Below are positions 45,301 through 59,100 of a stretch of DNA of 64,000 nt, one piece after another. Positions within the stretch are counted from its first letter, which is position 1, and every line of letters starts with the position of its first letter. This DNA comes from Elmis aenea. Taxonomy: Eukaryota > Arthropoda > Insecta > Coleoptera > Elmidae. The stretch lies in NCBI GenBank assembly GCA_947652605.1, contig CANTFG010000303.1, positions 1 through 64,000 of the forward strand, given 5' to 3'. The notes under the pieces were generated by a model. That model was not told the origin of the DNA and made no database searches. It saw only the letters and a program-made list of their open reading frames with translations. The position numbers and the translations under genes are program-made.

Positions 45301-48300
45301 ATATTTTCATTGAATCCGAAAAATACCATAACGCTCATATACAAAATTTCATTGTTATATCTGCAATAGTGTGTTCTATATTTGTCTGTTTCCATATTTT
45401 GCGCATCCCTGTATAATGACAAATTTGCTACAAAGACTATCGAATTACACAACAATACTATAAAATTAGAATAAATGATACCAAAGACAAATATGGTAAC
45501 TATCATTTGACAGTTAATAAGCTGTTTTTTGTTTCTTTTTTCATAGATAGCTTGATAAGTGATGGGCAAAATACGATTGCGTTTAATTTTCTGAGTTATT
45601 TATAAAAATGAATATAGCAAATGGCATCTCATTAGATTAAGAGAAAATGAAATTAGGAGTGATATCTCCAAAATGGAAAGTAATAAAAAACATCTAAAAT
45701 AATAATTATATTCTACATAAAAAAGTATCTCAAGATTGTACAAATAAAATTCATGTAATGATTAAAACAAAAAAGTTATGAGAGAAAAACGAAATTTACC
45801 ATTTTCATATTTTATGCTATAACTTCTGAAGTACGAGGAATGATGTTCTTAAAAATTGGTTGTAGCTTCTCTCATACTTAAGAATAATTCATCTAATTTA
45901 AGCAAACCTGTATCTCTTATAATAAGCAAGATCCCCATGCTGGAAATGTTATCTGAGACACCCTGTACACTGTACAGGGTGGACCAAATTCGAATGTTGT
46001 TCGGCAGTGATGTCCAACCTTTTTTAGGCTAGGGTCTACTTTAGCTTCTTCAAAACTTTGGCGGGCTACTTAGTCGCAGTCATCCCCCTTTCCCTTCGTG
46101 GCAAAAAAAACAAAATTTAAAAAGTAGGCATTTTGACTTTTGACCAAGAGAAATTTTAATAAATTCATTTTCAATATAATTATTTGTAATTTATGTGATA
46201 CTTGTACTGCATATTTTCTGATAATGTTTTAAAATCTGGTTCGTAAGAAGATATTACTATTTTCAAGCAATCAATGAAATGTTTTTCAGTAAGACCATAT
46301 CTATGTTTGTTTTTGATGATATTATGCTGCGAAAATGCCATTTCGCAGAGGTATAAGGCAGCGAAAAATGAGTTTACCTTTTTCGCACATATGATAAGAT
46401 TCTGAAATATGAAGGGGTCTGTTGCCTGACAAAAAAACGTAATTTCCAATAGTTTTTAGTTGGATTTCATTTCATAAAACCATAAACGTACATTTTTGCA
46501 TAAGTGTAGTGATTCGATTGCCTTTAGATCCTAAAAACGTCTATCAAGTACATCTTTGAGCGATTAAAGGTCATCAATGCCTTTGTGGCTATAATTTTGA
46601 TCATTGTCTTCTGTCATCTTTTTTATTGATAAGAAATGTTTGTATATAAAGGTTTATAAATGATAAATCTGTAAGTGCTACTTCTGCTCGCGGGCGGCTT
46701 AACATAGCTTAGCGGGCTATCAGGGGCCCGCGAGCTACCAGTTGGACATCACTGTTTTACGGGGTATCTCGGTTACCGTAATGCGTAATAGATAACGAAC
46801 ATAATAATTTTTTAAAAATATTTCGAGATATGAAGTAAGCTTATATATTTTTAAATGGAAGCCGTAGTTGACCATGACTATATAGGTATGACTAATTTTG
46901 TAAAAATTTTATAATCACAGTTTTCCATGATTTCGTAAACAAGTTATGTTTGCAATTAACAATAACACGTCATATCCAAGTACATTTTTAAACTTCTAAG
47001 TTTGTAAATCCGTATATTGTTTTGTATTTTGTAACTGTTTATTGTGTTATTGTGAACGTAGCTAAATGTGAACACTTTAAAAAGTTTGATAATAAAAGTT
47101 TACATTGTAAGTGCTTAAACGTAGCGGCTGCTGTAGAATTTACTAGGAAATGACGTTCAGTTGTTTATTAATTGCAAACGTCACTTGTTTACGAAATCAT
47201 GGCAAATTTTGATAACGAAATTTATACAAAATGGTTCATATCTCGGTTATTTTTTGCAACACATAAATAAAACTATATATTTTTGAAAAGTTAAAAAAAT
47301 TATCTTTCATATAAAGTAGTGGCCAACTAGGGTTTCTATTTAGGAAAATAAAAGTTTACTACATATCTCAAAAGTCAAGGTGACTAAAAAAAATTACTTT
47401 TGTTTTTAAATTAAGCATAAAAATCTGCATAAAAAAACCTTTGTAATATTTTGTTTCATTTTAATAACTAGAGGAGCTATATACAGTGTGTCCAGAATTC
47501 GAGGCTCACCATGGGTAACTTTTAAACCGTGATAGATACAAGGTCGGTCAAATAGGACAAAAGTGACTTACTTCATAGAGCAATACAGCGATGCTTTCGT
47601 TTTTGAAAAAATAAAATCAAGGATAATTTGATATTGATGAAAAACCAAAAATGTGGCATTTTTTTACATGAATTTATCTCAGTTGCTATGAGATATAGCA
47701 CAAAAAGTTTCTAACAAAAGTGGTAGATATTTTTGAGAGCTATAAAAAGGTGGCAATCAATTTTTTTAATATTGCATATTTTACGAGATACGGCATTAAC
47801 TTGCATTTTTTTTAATGCAACTTATAGTTGATTTTTGTGTCATTCGAGAGCTTATTTTTCTCTCTTTTCAATGATGTGCCTTATGAACTTATGATACATT
47901 TATTTTGAAATTTGACAATTTGTTGTTGTGATAAACATTATAAATATTTGAACATAAGATAAATTACAATAAACTGCATTACTGCAGATTCCGACTTTAT
48001 CGTTGTTTTCTTATTTTCATATATTTATAATATTTATCACAACAACAAATTACAAAACCTTCGTAACTTGTACCAAATGAGTTTTAAAAAGTCTTACACC
48101 TTGTTTTGTTTTTGTTTTCATAGCCTACTATAATTTTCTTTAAAAAAAAATAAAAAACTTTCGCAACTTACATATTATTGAAAATAACTACATCAATCCT
48201 TATAGGTATATTTAGAATGACAAAAAAAAATAAATTTAAATAAGTCTTAGCCAACTATAGGTTCCATTTAAAAAAATACAACTTTGTCACAACTCGAATT

Positions 48301-51300
48301 TAGATTTTGTTTTTGAAAAATTGTCTAGGCCACTGCATTCTTATCAAAAAAGTCCCTGCAGAACGTCAAAATAATTTTTGTTTATTTTCATAAACAAGTG
48401 AGATATGGTCATAAAACGAAAAGTCGAAAAATCAGCCATAACTCGAAAACAAAAGACGATAACCAATTTTAGTTTTCACCATTAACTTTTTCTCAAAAAA
48501 AGAAATCCAGGTTGCGCGGTCCGTTTTTTTGATACCTCTTATAGTTACCGAGATTCCCTATTAAAACATCGAAAGGGTGTTTCTTAAATATTGCGAAAAA
48601 ATTCAGGAGGTGATTCCTTATCGAAAATTTATATAAACTTTTTCCTTAGACGTCTTTTTTCGGGGTTACACCCCCCTATAGGGGAGCGGTAAAATTAGGG
48701 TTTTATTTTATTTCTCAAATTTCGATAAATGTAAGAGAATGATGTTTGCTAGATGTTTTATGCTTATTAAAAAATTTCCCATACTAATATTTTCAATAAT
48801 CTTCCCACCTTCACAGGGGGCTGAAAAGTGCGACCCCTGTTGGTTTTTCATTAGAACTTTTTGGTGGGTTGAAACTTTACAATTAAATATTTTTTTAAGC
48901 TTGATTTATTTGGAAACTTGTTTTATTGTTTAGTTTTTCTCGTGAAACCTACTGTTTATAAGTAAAAAATGATATAAGTAAACATACACTATTAAATTAA
49001 TATTCCAATACATAAGAATTCATTTTGGTGGTTGCCATGGTTTGTTTATGTTCATGTTGGATGGAATTGACGGGTGTAATTCATTTTGACGTTTACGCGG
49101 CGAGAACGCTAAAACGCCCATTAATTCTACCCAATATGAACATAAACAAACCACTTTAACCACCAAAATGAAACGTTTTATATTGGAATATTTAATGGTG
49201 CATGTTCCCTTATTTTATTTTTTACTCACAAACTGTAGGTTTTACGAGAAGAAATAAAAAAAGTTTCTAAATAAATCAAGCTTCAAAAAATAATTAAATT
49301 ACAAAATTCAACCCACCAAAAAGTTCGGATAAAAATCAACAGGGGTCGCATTTTTCAGCCCCCTGTGAAGGTGGGAGATTACTGAAAATATTACTATAGG
49401 AACCCTTTTAATAAGCACAAAACATCTACCTAATATCATTCTCCTACATTTATCGAAATTTGAGAAATAAAATGAAAACCTATTTTACCGCTCCCCTTTA
49501 GGGGGGTGTAACTCCGAAGACGTCTAAGGAAAAAAGTTTATATAAAAGGCCCCCCTTAATTTTCGATAACGAATCACCTCCTGAATTTTTTCGCAATATT
49601 TAAGAAACACCCAGTATAGTAAAATATTCAAGAATACTGAAATTTAATTTTTCGTCTGTCGAGCCAAAATGGAAAGCGACATAAATAATCTGAATACACT
49701 GGCGTTTGTTTCTCCAAAAAATAACCCCAGAGAGAGAGATCGATATCAGATTTTCGCTAACACATTCGAATTTGGTTAATCCTATTTACTGAGGTATACA
49801 TTTACATGAGTTTTTATCCCAATTTTTGTATAACACATCACACAATATAAAAACACATGTTTAATTTACAAAAAAAAACAGACAATATATTATAGCGAAC
49901 AAAATTTAAACTTTAATTACAATTTTTCGTCGACAAATGGAATAATTTTTCGTGCATTTTTTTTTTGTCCATGTTTGTATTGGTTGTTAAATGTAGGTAC
50001 CTATTTTGTCGTTTATATTGTCGTACACTTTCCCATTTTCGTCCTGCTACATTTGTCATTCGATATACTAATATTGTCGTGCCATTCCATTATATATTAA
50101 ATAAACACACTCCCCATGTTGAGCTTCGAATATGGGACACCGTATGTTTACGACATATTGTATATAAATTTGGTTATTTTTAGACACTTCCATATCAGGG
50201 TAATATAGAAGGTAGATTGGAACCAGGAAAAACGATAAAAATTACCGGAAATACAAGTGGCAATTACAGGTAGGTATTAAATTTTTACCGGTGTAGCAGA
50301 GTTGCGCTGCCTAATATCCTAATCGGATTATGCATAGTTGAGCTGGTAAACGTTGACGGGTACAGGTAAAGAGTAGATTTGCCCTAATTACAACACTAAT
50401 ACCAAACTATTTTTAAATATTTATTTTGTAAAGCGTACAATACAAAAATGGCATTATCTATTTACTTAAAATTATATGAAGCACATTTACAAATCAATAT
50501 CGGGATATGGGTTTATTTTTATATTTATACAGGGTGTTTCTTAAATATTGCGAAAAAATTTAGGAGGCGATTCCTTATCAAAAATTAAGGGGGGTCTTTC
50601 ATATAAAATTTTTTCATTAGACGTCTCTTTCTGGAGTTACACCCCCAAAATGGAGCAGTAAAATTAGGTTTTTATTTTATTTCTCAAATTTGGATAAATG
50701 TAAGAGAATGATATTAGGTAGATGTTTTGTACTTATTAAAAGGTTTCCCATAGTAATATTTTTAATCATCTCCCACCTTCACAGGGGGCTGAAAAGTGCG
50801 ACCCTTGGTGGTTTTTTTAACAGAACTTTTTGGTGTGTTGAAATTTTGCAATTAAAAACATTTTGTTTTAAAGCTTGATTTATTTAGAAACTTTTTTTAT
50901 TCTTTAGTTTTTCTCGTAAAACCTAAATTTTAATAAGATAGCGATGTTCAATTGTTTTTTACTCATATCAATACCGATATATTACACCTAACTTTGTAAT
51001 TTTAAATTAAACCTGTCAAAGTTGATCACCATTATTCAGCAATGGGTTCAATGAAGAGAGGGGTACCCCAGGGCTTCGTTTTGGGTCCCCTCCTCTTCCT
51101 TCTATTTATTAATGATTTACCACTCCACATAAAAGAAGGTGAAATCGTGATGTTCGCAGATGACACCTCAATAGTGTTAACAGCCGAATCCGACGGTGAA
51201 CTAACAACAAAAATGAATAAAACCATACAAGACTTTAACGGATGGTGTACAAAAAACAATCTTATCTTAAATACAAAAAAAAACAGTAATTATACAGTTC

Positions 51301-53099
51301 TCAATCAGCAATGTGCCGAAAACACCCTCAACATACATCATTAACGGAAGTAATATCACAACCTCTTAACATACTAAGTTCCTGGGATTAACCCGCCATC
51401 TGCATCGGTCGCGTGGGGCGAATGAACGCCCAGCGATATTAAAAATGCTCAATATTTTTTAAAGTAATAAAAATTAAGATACGCCGCTTCGTCTACCTTC
51501 ATACATCGATAGGCGGCACTTTTTACGCACAACACCCCTCAGTTCGCACTTTGCGTTTGATGCACAGTGGACATTTGTCACACGAAGAGACGTCAATTGA
51601 CCCCACGCGACCGTTTGCGTTTGAAAATTGTTTATGTTTGTGTTTTTGAAAAATGGTTTCTCGACTAGAATTACGTCTATTGAAGTGGTAAGAAGAGGTT
51701 AGTGATGAAGAAAAAATAGTTGGGGTTGAAGAAGACGAGGAGGATGGCGGTGATGAAGAAATAACGCAAAATAACTCACATGATACCGAGCATGATACGG
51801 AGACAGAAGAAGAGTACATTTCGGAACATGAAGATCTGTCTAGTAGTCAGGAAGACATTCCATTATCACAAATTAATTTACTGTAAAAAAAAAATGTGTG
51901 CCCGAGACACAGTAAAATAATTTGTTACAATTGCACTGATAATTTGTAGTGAATTTTGAAGGCTGATTAGATCTACCTAATTTTTTGATATTTGTTTTTA
52001 TTGTTTTTGAGTATAACTTTCTTAATTATTTCTATTATTAAAAAGAGTTTAGTTTTGTTATTTTGAAAAGTTTTTATGTTATGTTTTTCTAAAGAAAGAC
52101 CAAAAACAAAAAATATGTTCCTATTTCAGTTATATACATTTTTAAAGACTTTAATAAAGATATTTTTAGTAAAGTTTATGTTTTATTGTTAAGAACAGCC
52201 TTTTAGACCAAAGCAACTAAAAATAAACATAAATATTTAAAAAATTTGCAATATTTGGATTAAAAGCGTTGACTGACCCCACGCGACCGACAGCGTTACA
52301 AAAATGTAGCGCAACCGATGGCGGGTTAACAGTGGATAAGTCATTGAAATGGGTCAACCACATCGACAATGTTTGCAACATACTCAGCAAATCATTTTTT
52401 GTGCTGTCACAACTAAAACAAATTGTACCATTTGAATCCCTACTAAACACTTACTATGCAACAGTGTACAGTCACCTGCAATATAGTGTTATCCTCTGGG
52501 GTAATGTGTCATATTCTAAGAGACTGTTTGTCATCCAAAAAAGGATTATAAGACTAATGTGCAATCTAAAAAGAAGTGAATCCTGCAGGAACGCATTTAA
52601 ATCAAATAAAATTATGACCCTAACTAATATTTACATTTATCGTATCCTGTTGTGCGTGAAAAATAACATAACGGAATTTAAAGCTAATTCTCACTATCAC
52701 ACCCACCACACCAGACAGTCTAACTCACTTCGCCCGTGGACTCACTCCAAGTCCAAGTTTGATCAATCCCCGCTATATGGGCGCTATATTATTCAACAAA
52801 CTTCCGACACGAGTAAAGAACCTACCATTGAAAAATTTTAAAAAGGAAGTTAGAGAATTGCTGACCAGCAACACCTACTATACCGTCAGTGAATACTTGA
52901 CAGACATTTGTCCACGAGATCATGTATCACTAGGTGTACTGTAATGTCATGTATGTTTCTACTTATGTTTAGCATTTTGCTAATTTTAATATGTTTTTTA
53001 GGATTAGATATCCTGCATTTTACCTTTACAATGTAATATATATTACTTATTTATAATGACGATGTGCATAACATGAATCATGTTCTACCACATAAAGGA

Positions 53100-53157
<58 letters not shown>

Positions 53158-56100
53158 GCACAACCAGCTCTAGAATGTGGTCGGCGTGGATTTATAGGGT
53201 TTTTATTTATTTTCAAGTTTCTTCATCGATTTGTTTGACTCAACCGCACAGAAAAACATACAATTATCATTGAATGCTACCTATGGCATCCCTGTTCAAC
53301 GAAACCACAAAGAAAACAATACATGGGGTCCTATAGAATCTTCTGGTTTCTTTGGTGGAGGTGGTCCGTTCGAAATTGTGATAATTTGTCAGTGGAACCG
53401 TTTTGTTGTAAGTACCCACCACACTGATTTTTAACCTGTGTTCCGCGAGCATCCTCCAGGTGTGTCGCGTAACAAAATAAAAAACATAAATAAATAAACA
53501 GATTTTGCAAGGACGCTGTGTTTGAGATTCGAGTTTTAAACGTGGAGTTCTCGCTTATTATAATAGCTGGGGTGTAGGTTTCAATTTGGCAATTCGGTAC
53601 TAATTAATAACCCGATGAGAAATTGAAAATATTTTAAATGCTATCCGAGAAAATGAGGATAATCCGGAAAACACGATTTTTTAAAATAGTAAAATGAAAT
53701 ATTTTAAATGTACCTATAGCAAGAAATGGCTTGCAAAATTTCCAGTTTGTTGACATAAACTACAACTACTACTGCCTAATTTATATTGGTTGTTGTCTAA
53801 AACGTAATTTTACAAATTTGTCATTGAATGTAAAAGTAAAATACCATGTGTCATACATCAACGAAATCAGAAAAAAAACTCATTTGGCTTATGCATATGG
53901 CAATAAGAATACGAATAAGAAAAAATTAGTGTTTACCATCCGATTCGGCTTAAAAAATTGCTTGCCAATGTTTTTACACATTTTAAATATTTCATACTCC
54001 AAAGGAGATGCACACGATTTTTTTAAATCGTGTTTTCCAGTATTTCCTAATTTTCTCGAATGCCGTTTGATTTCTCTTTGGATTATGGATGAGCACCAAA
54101 TTTAGCAACTTTACCAAATGAAAACCTATGCTTTAGCTGTGACAATAAGTGATATTCCCATGTTTAAAACTCGAATTTCAAACACCCGGTATGGTTCAGT
54201 TTGACTGTCTCACCCCTATCTCTTTTTTTTTTTTTTTGCAAATCGTGGAAAATTTTCTATCGAATGTCGTTTAAATGTTTTTTTTACGATGAAATATGTC
54301 AGACCTATTAGGGTCAACTTTGCTTTTTGAAATTACATGGTATTGTTTTACTTTCGCCATATACGTACTTTAGTCTCAAGAAAGTATTGACCGCGAAAAT
54401 TTTCGAATTTTTAATTTATATACAGCGTTATTCAAAAAGTCTGCAACAAATGGGAAAAAGTTTTATTTTTGATTTCTCAGAAAATTTTATTCTTGATAAA
54501 GGTTGGTGCATGGTCTAAAATCAATTTTAAGATGAAAAAAAGTTCGATAAAAAGTCATAGGACACTAGATTTTAGCGATTTTTGAAATATTTGCTAGAGT
54601 AAAATGTACTTATTTTAAGAGATACAAAAAAATTTTATAGGAAAAAGTTATTTACAATCTCAAAATAAGGCTAGATTTAAATTTTGAAGTTCAAATTCCA
54701 ATTTTTATTTTTTAAGAAATTTCATCATTTAAAAAGTCTGCAACAAATGGAAAAGTTTTTTATTATCGATTTTTCAGAAAATTTTATTCTTGATAAAAGT
54801 TGGTGCATGGTCTAAAACAAATTTTAAGATAAACAAAAAAGTCATATGAAACTAGATTTTAACGATTTTTGAAATATACCCAATAGTAAAGTGCTTAAAA
54901 TTTCTTAAAAAAATAAAAATTGGAATTTGATCATCTAAGTTTAAATCGAGCCTTATTTTGAAATTCTAAATAACTTTTTTTCATAAAATGTTTTTGTTCT
55001 CTTAAAATAAGGGCACTTTACTCTTGCGAATATTTCAAAAACGCTAAAATCTAGTGTCATATGACTTTTTATGAATTTTTTTTTTATCTTAAAATTAGTT
55101 TTAGACCATGCACCAACTTTTATCGAGAATAAAATTTTTTGATAAATCAATAATAAAAAGTTTTTCCATTTGTTGCAGACTTTTTGAATGACGCTGTATA
55201 TACACGTTTTGAGATCCCCTGAACCCGTTTTGACTATATTCGCAATCTCCGTGTGTGTGAATGCTGGCGGGTGAGCGTGTAAGGGTGTGTGTGTGTATGT
55301 GACAGACGTTAAAATTGTACATTTTTGACATTGCTTATCGACAGAGCCTTTAAAAGTATGTTTGAAAAAGCGTGCATTTATTTGATTTTTCAAATATTAA
55401 CTAATATACAGGGTGTTTTGTATAAGCTGTAACGTTAATAGGAAATTACATAAAAACCGTAATGGATAATAATATTCTGTTGATGTAGGATTGTAGTCTA
55501 TGTCGAGTTTTACCAAAAAAAAACGCAATATTCAAAATTATTAAAAAAATTCAAAATTTTGAAGATTTATTTCGAAAACGGCTGCAACAAGTTTTTTCAA
55601 ACTTTAGTATATTATAGAGTTTATTTTTCTTAGTAAATTGCCGTTTGTCTCATCTCTTTTGAATTTCCTTGAAAAAAGTTATGATTAAATAAAAAATATA
55701 GGTACATAATATAGATTATAGAGTATATTTTTTAAGAACGCTGTGGTTGTTCGAATGACATAAACTGGCGCATGAAACGTCATTTGACAGAGGTCATTAC
55801 GTCATGTTGACAGACGTCATTTACAAAAGGAAAGTTGATTAGAACGCTTGAAGCGGCATTTTAAACCCACAAATACACAAACAAACTCGAAGATACACAC
55901 AACACACAATATACGAGTAGTTATGGCGAAAAAGATTTGGTAACCACACCAGTTTATTTTTTATTGATTCTGACAAAGAATTTAATTTTAAATCCGATAG
56001 TGCATTAAAAAAATTGGCATACAAAGGAACATTTTTAAGAAAAATGAGTTTAAAAGTTATTTAGGAGTATTATTTTTCAAAATATCATATATATCGAAAC

Positions 56101-59100
56101 AAAACACGATCGCTGTAGTAATTGACAATTTATAACTTATCTAATTGTGTTTTATTATTCTTCGACGAAAAATCATTATTTTGTGAGTATTAAATTGAAA
56201 ATGGATCTTCTATTAATTTGCTTCTGTTAGTGCGTGTTCAAGACGTTTTAATTTAATGCTCACAAAATAAAAATTTTTCGTCGAAAAATAATTAAACACA
56301 ATAATTAGACAAATTATCAATTACTACAGCGATCGTGTTTTGTTTAGATATATACGATTTTTTGAAAAATAATACTAATAAATAACTTTTAAACTCATTT
56401 TTCTCAAAAATGTTTCTTTGTAAGCCAATTTTTTTAATGCACTATCGGATTTAGAATTTAATTCTTTGTCAGAATCAATAAAAAAAAAACATGTAAATTT
56501 AAAAAAAAGTGATTATCGCCAGTCTGACATATTTCAACGTAAAAAAAAAACATTTGAACGTCATTCGATAAAGAGTTTTCCACGATTTCCAAGAATATAA
56601 GGTTTATAGGGGTTTCCTCTTAAAATAACAAAGTTATATAGGTGCGACAGTCAAACTAAATCATCCTGTATAGTGTGCGGCAGAATTTTAGCGTTGTTAA
56701 AAGCAGGGCTGTGGAGTCGGAGTTTAGGAGGAATTTCTGGTCAGTGGAGTCGGAGTCGGAAAAAATTTATCGACTCCGACTCCGAGTACAACAAAAAATT
56801 ACGAGGTGGTCCTTTGCCGCAAAATTAAACTCAAATTTTAAATTATATTTTTATTTTTATTTTTTTTTATGTATTACACACCATAAAATGTCTTAGTATT
56901 TAATTTTGTCGGAGTCGGAGTCAGAGTCGACCTACTAAAATTATCAGGATTCGGAGTCGGAGTCGAATTTTTTTTACAGACTCCGCAGCCCTGGTTAAAT
57001 GTGTGCCGCGACTTTGAAAAGTTGAAGAACATTGACCTACTATCTATATCCAGGGGTGGGCAAGTTTTTCCTGCAAAAGGTCGGATAAAAATTAATTAAG
57101 ATGACTCGGGCCGGAACAAAAATTTAGATGTGAGGGGTGTTAAAAGTTTTTTGCCAAGCCGCACATTTTTGTAGACCGTAAAAAATCTGAAAATAACATG
57201 AAATTCGCCAAATTAATTAAAATTCGAAAAAATATTGCATGCAGCATTTCGGATTGGATGCTGTTGCGGACCGACATCTGCCCAATCCTAACCTACAGAG
57301 TATTCACCTAGTGCAGTGATGTACAAGCGGTAGCTCCCGGGCTCCAGGTAGTCCGCAAGTCTATATCAAGACACACGCGAGCAGAAGTTGCGCTTATAGA
57401 TTTCTCATTTAAAAAGCTTCAAATGCGAACATTCCTCATCTATAAAAAAGATGGCAGAGGACAATGACAGAAATTATCAACTACAACACATTGATGAACT
57501 TCAATTGCTTAACTATGGGATTTGGTAGCTGTTTCCACGGTCCAAAGGGAATCGAACCACTATTATTATTTTTGGCATTTTGACATAAATACTACACCTA
57601 TGCAAAAATGTACTACAAAAGATCATCTACAACAAAAAAAAATGGAGGAACTATCTAAACAAACAATAAGAAAGAAGAGAATTACGACAAGACAAATACA
57701 ATGAAAAATTAGATAAAGTCAAGTTGGCAGTGAGGGAAGCGAAGGAAAAATCATGGATAAAGTTTGGGCAAAACATGAAAGAGAATTTTAATGAGAATAA
57801 AATTTTTTTCTATTGCACGTTTAAGCAACTAAGATAGAAAAAAGAATACGGAATGAAAAACATAAAAGATAAAAATGGAAAAATAATTACGAATGAGAAA
57901 AAATAATGGAAAGGTGAAGACAATACTTTAAAGAGCTAGCGCAGATAGATGAAATATACAAAAAATACGAAGTAACAAATATAAAATGCAACAGAGTTTG
58001 TCGAGAGATAACGAAGATTATAATGGAGGAATTAGAAAAAGCTATGGAAAATTTAAAGATAAGAAAAGCAGTATCTAAAGATAGTATTATACCGAAAATG
58101 ATTAAATACATGGAAGAATTAGAGAAAGAAGCACTAATGGTGCTACTGAACGAGGTAGTTAGATCAAGAAAAGTACCAAGGGACTGGAACACTAGAATTA
58201 TCTTATCACTATACAAAAAAGGAGAAAAGAGGGATAGTTCCAACTATAGGGGAATAACATAATTGAGTGTACCTGGAAAAATACTGGCAAGAGTAATGGA
58301 AGGTAGACTAAAAGAAAAAAACACACACTAGAAGAATCCCAATATGGTTTTAGAGAAGAGGACGGAGTACACAAGACCCAGTTTTTATACTAAGTAAAAA
58401 AAATTAAAAGAGCCTAACCAAAAAAAAAGAAATACATTTATGTTTAATAGACTTGGCAAAAGCATTCGATAGAATAAAAAAAACGTATGGAGGACGTCAT
58501 AAAAGCGAAGTACGAAAAAACGGTAAATATTGTAAGAACACAAAATGAAGAATCGGAAGAGTTTGAAACAAAAGCGGTCTTAAAACAAAGATACGTGCTC
58601 AGTCCATTACTATTCGCAGTCGTTATAGATGGGGGTAATTAAAGAAGTAAAACAAAAAATGAGAACATTTGACCTAGGTAACTGCAAAATGGAAAAAAAA
58701 TTAGCTAATATTTGCACACGACATAGTCATAGTCGCGGAAACAAAAAAGAATCTACAACATAATCTAGAAATAATCAGTATTAAAGTAAACACAGATAAA
58801 ACTAAAACTGTGATCGTTAGTTACAACAGAGAACAAAGGGCATAGCATCAATTTAGGTGGGTTTAGGTTGGAATTGGTAGATAGCTTTAAATATTTAGGA
58901 GTGATGATAGAAAAAATGAAAAATAGCGAAAAAGCAGGAAATGTGGGACAAATATATAACAGTTTAAAAACAACATTTTTTGGCCCCAAAACGAACAAAA
59001 GTGGAAGTGGTCAAAAAAGTTGTAACTCCAGCACTTTTATACGGAAGTAAAACGTAGATACTCACAAACAAAGATAGAAATAGAATTAAAAATTGAACAT

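Larger units (their letters stand above)
40256..45413. mobile_element. Foldback element (family C) with GGTTGCGCAAAAGTATGGAAAC ends, split by a LINE
   Basis: ACAGGGTTGCGCAAAAGTAT at the left is mirrored near 45390-45413. The arms continue through ATTGCAATACGACTTCCGGT (left 43776, right about 45275-45290), TCGATAACTC and ATTCACCATGTTTC. They meet in a unique core around 44350-44720. The LINE at 40334-43735 interrupts the left arm between GAAATTTTGTATA and TTATGGTATTTTTC. Without it the element is about 1.75 kb. No transposase. Confidence 0.75.
39417..45972. repeat. Outer palindromic element in intron 1
   Basis: The left arm 39417-39940 (GTGCTTCAGATGTTGTAGC, CTCTCATAACTTTTTTGTCA, AACTCAGAAAATCAAACAAA) is mirrored at 45416-45900. 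The right end continues to the GCATGGGGATCTTGCTTATT module and CACCCTGTACA at 45972. The left end is truncated just downstream of exon 1. It encloses the element at 40256-45413 and a MITE. Confidence 0.65.
45973..47490. repeat. Foldback element with GTACAGGGTGGACC end, hosting a hAT relic
   Basis: TGTACAGGGTGGACCAAATT at 45973 continues after the hAT insertion with GGGGTATCTCGGTTACCG. Inside, CATGATTTCGTAAACAAG (46928) is mirrored by CTTGTTTACGAAATCATG (about 47186), with TTTGCAATTAA words mirrored nearby. The right boundary is not certain. Confidence 0.5.
51010..53157 (+). mobile_element. 5'-truncated LINE with (ATT)n tail, split by a piggyBac MITE
   Basis: The RT starts at [19 protein letters not shown] (51060) and has [13 protein letters not shown]. 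It is interrupted at 51388 by a TTAA insertion and resumes at 52330 with [15 protein letters not shown]. It continues through the thumb ([19 protein letters not shown]) to [10 protein letters not shown], with two further frameshifts. The 3' end is an (ATT)n microsatellite (53100-53157). Same clade as 40334-43735. Plus strand, in galectin intron 2, ending only 60 bp before exon 3. Confidence 0.88.
54195..56672. repeat. Nested foldback block
   Basis: GGTTCAGTTTGACTGTC... and GATGAAATATGTCAGAC at 54190-54305 are mirrored at 56526-56672 (GTCTGACATATTTCAACGT ... GACAGTCAAACTAAATC). Between them lie the palindromes 54418-55203 and 55954-56492 and a TATACAGGGTGTTTTGTATA end at 55405. Confidence 0.6.

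Noticed and set aside
53064..53273. Frame with a poly-tyrosine run
   Set aside because: Translation of the (ATT)n microsatellite tail. The true coding use of its end is galectin exon 3 in another frame.
53267..53452. Minus-strand frame opposite galectin exon 3
   Set aside because: Antisense shadow. The plus-strand exon has splice sites and a conserved domain.
53731..54105. 124-codon plus-strand frame
   Set aside because: Lies across the centre of a palindrome and shows no conserved features.
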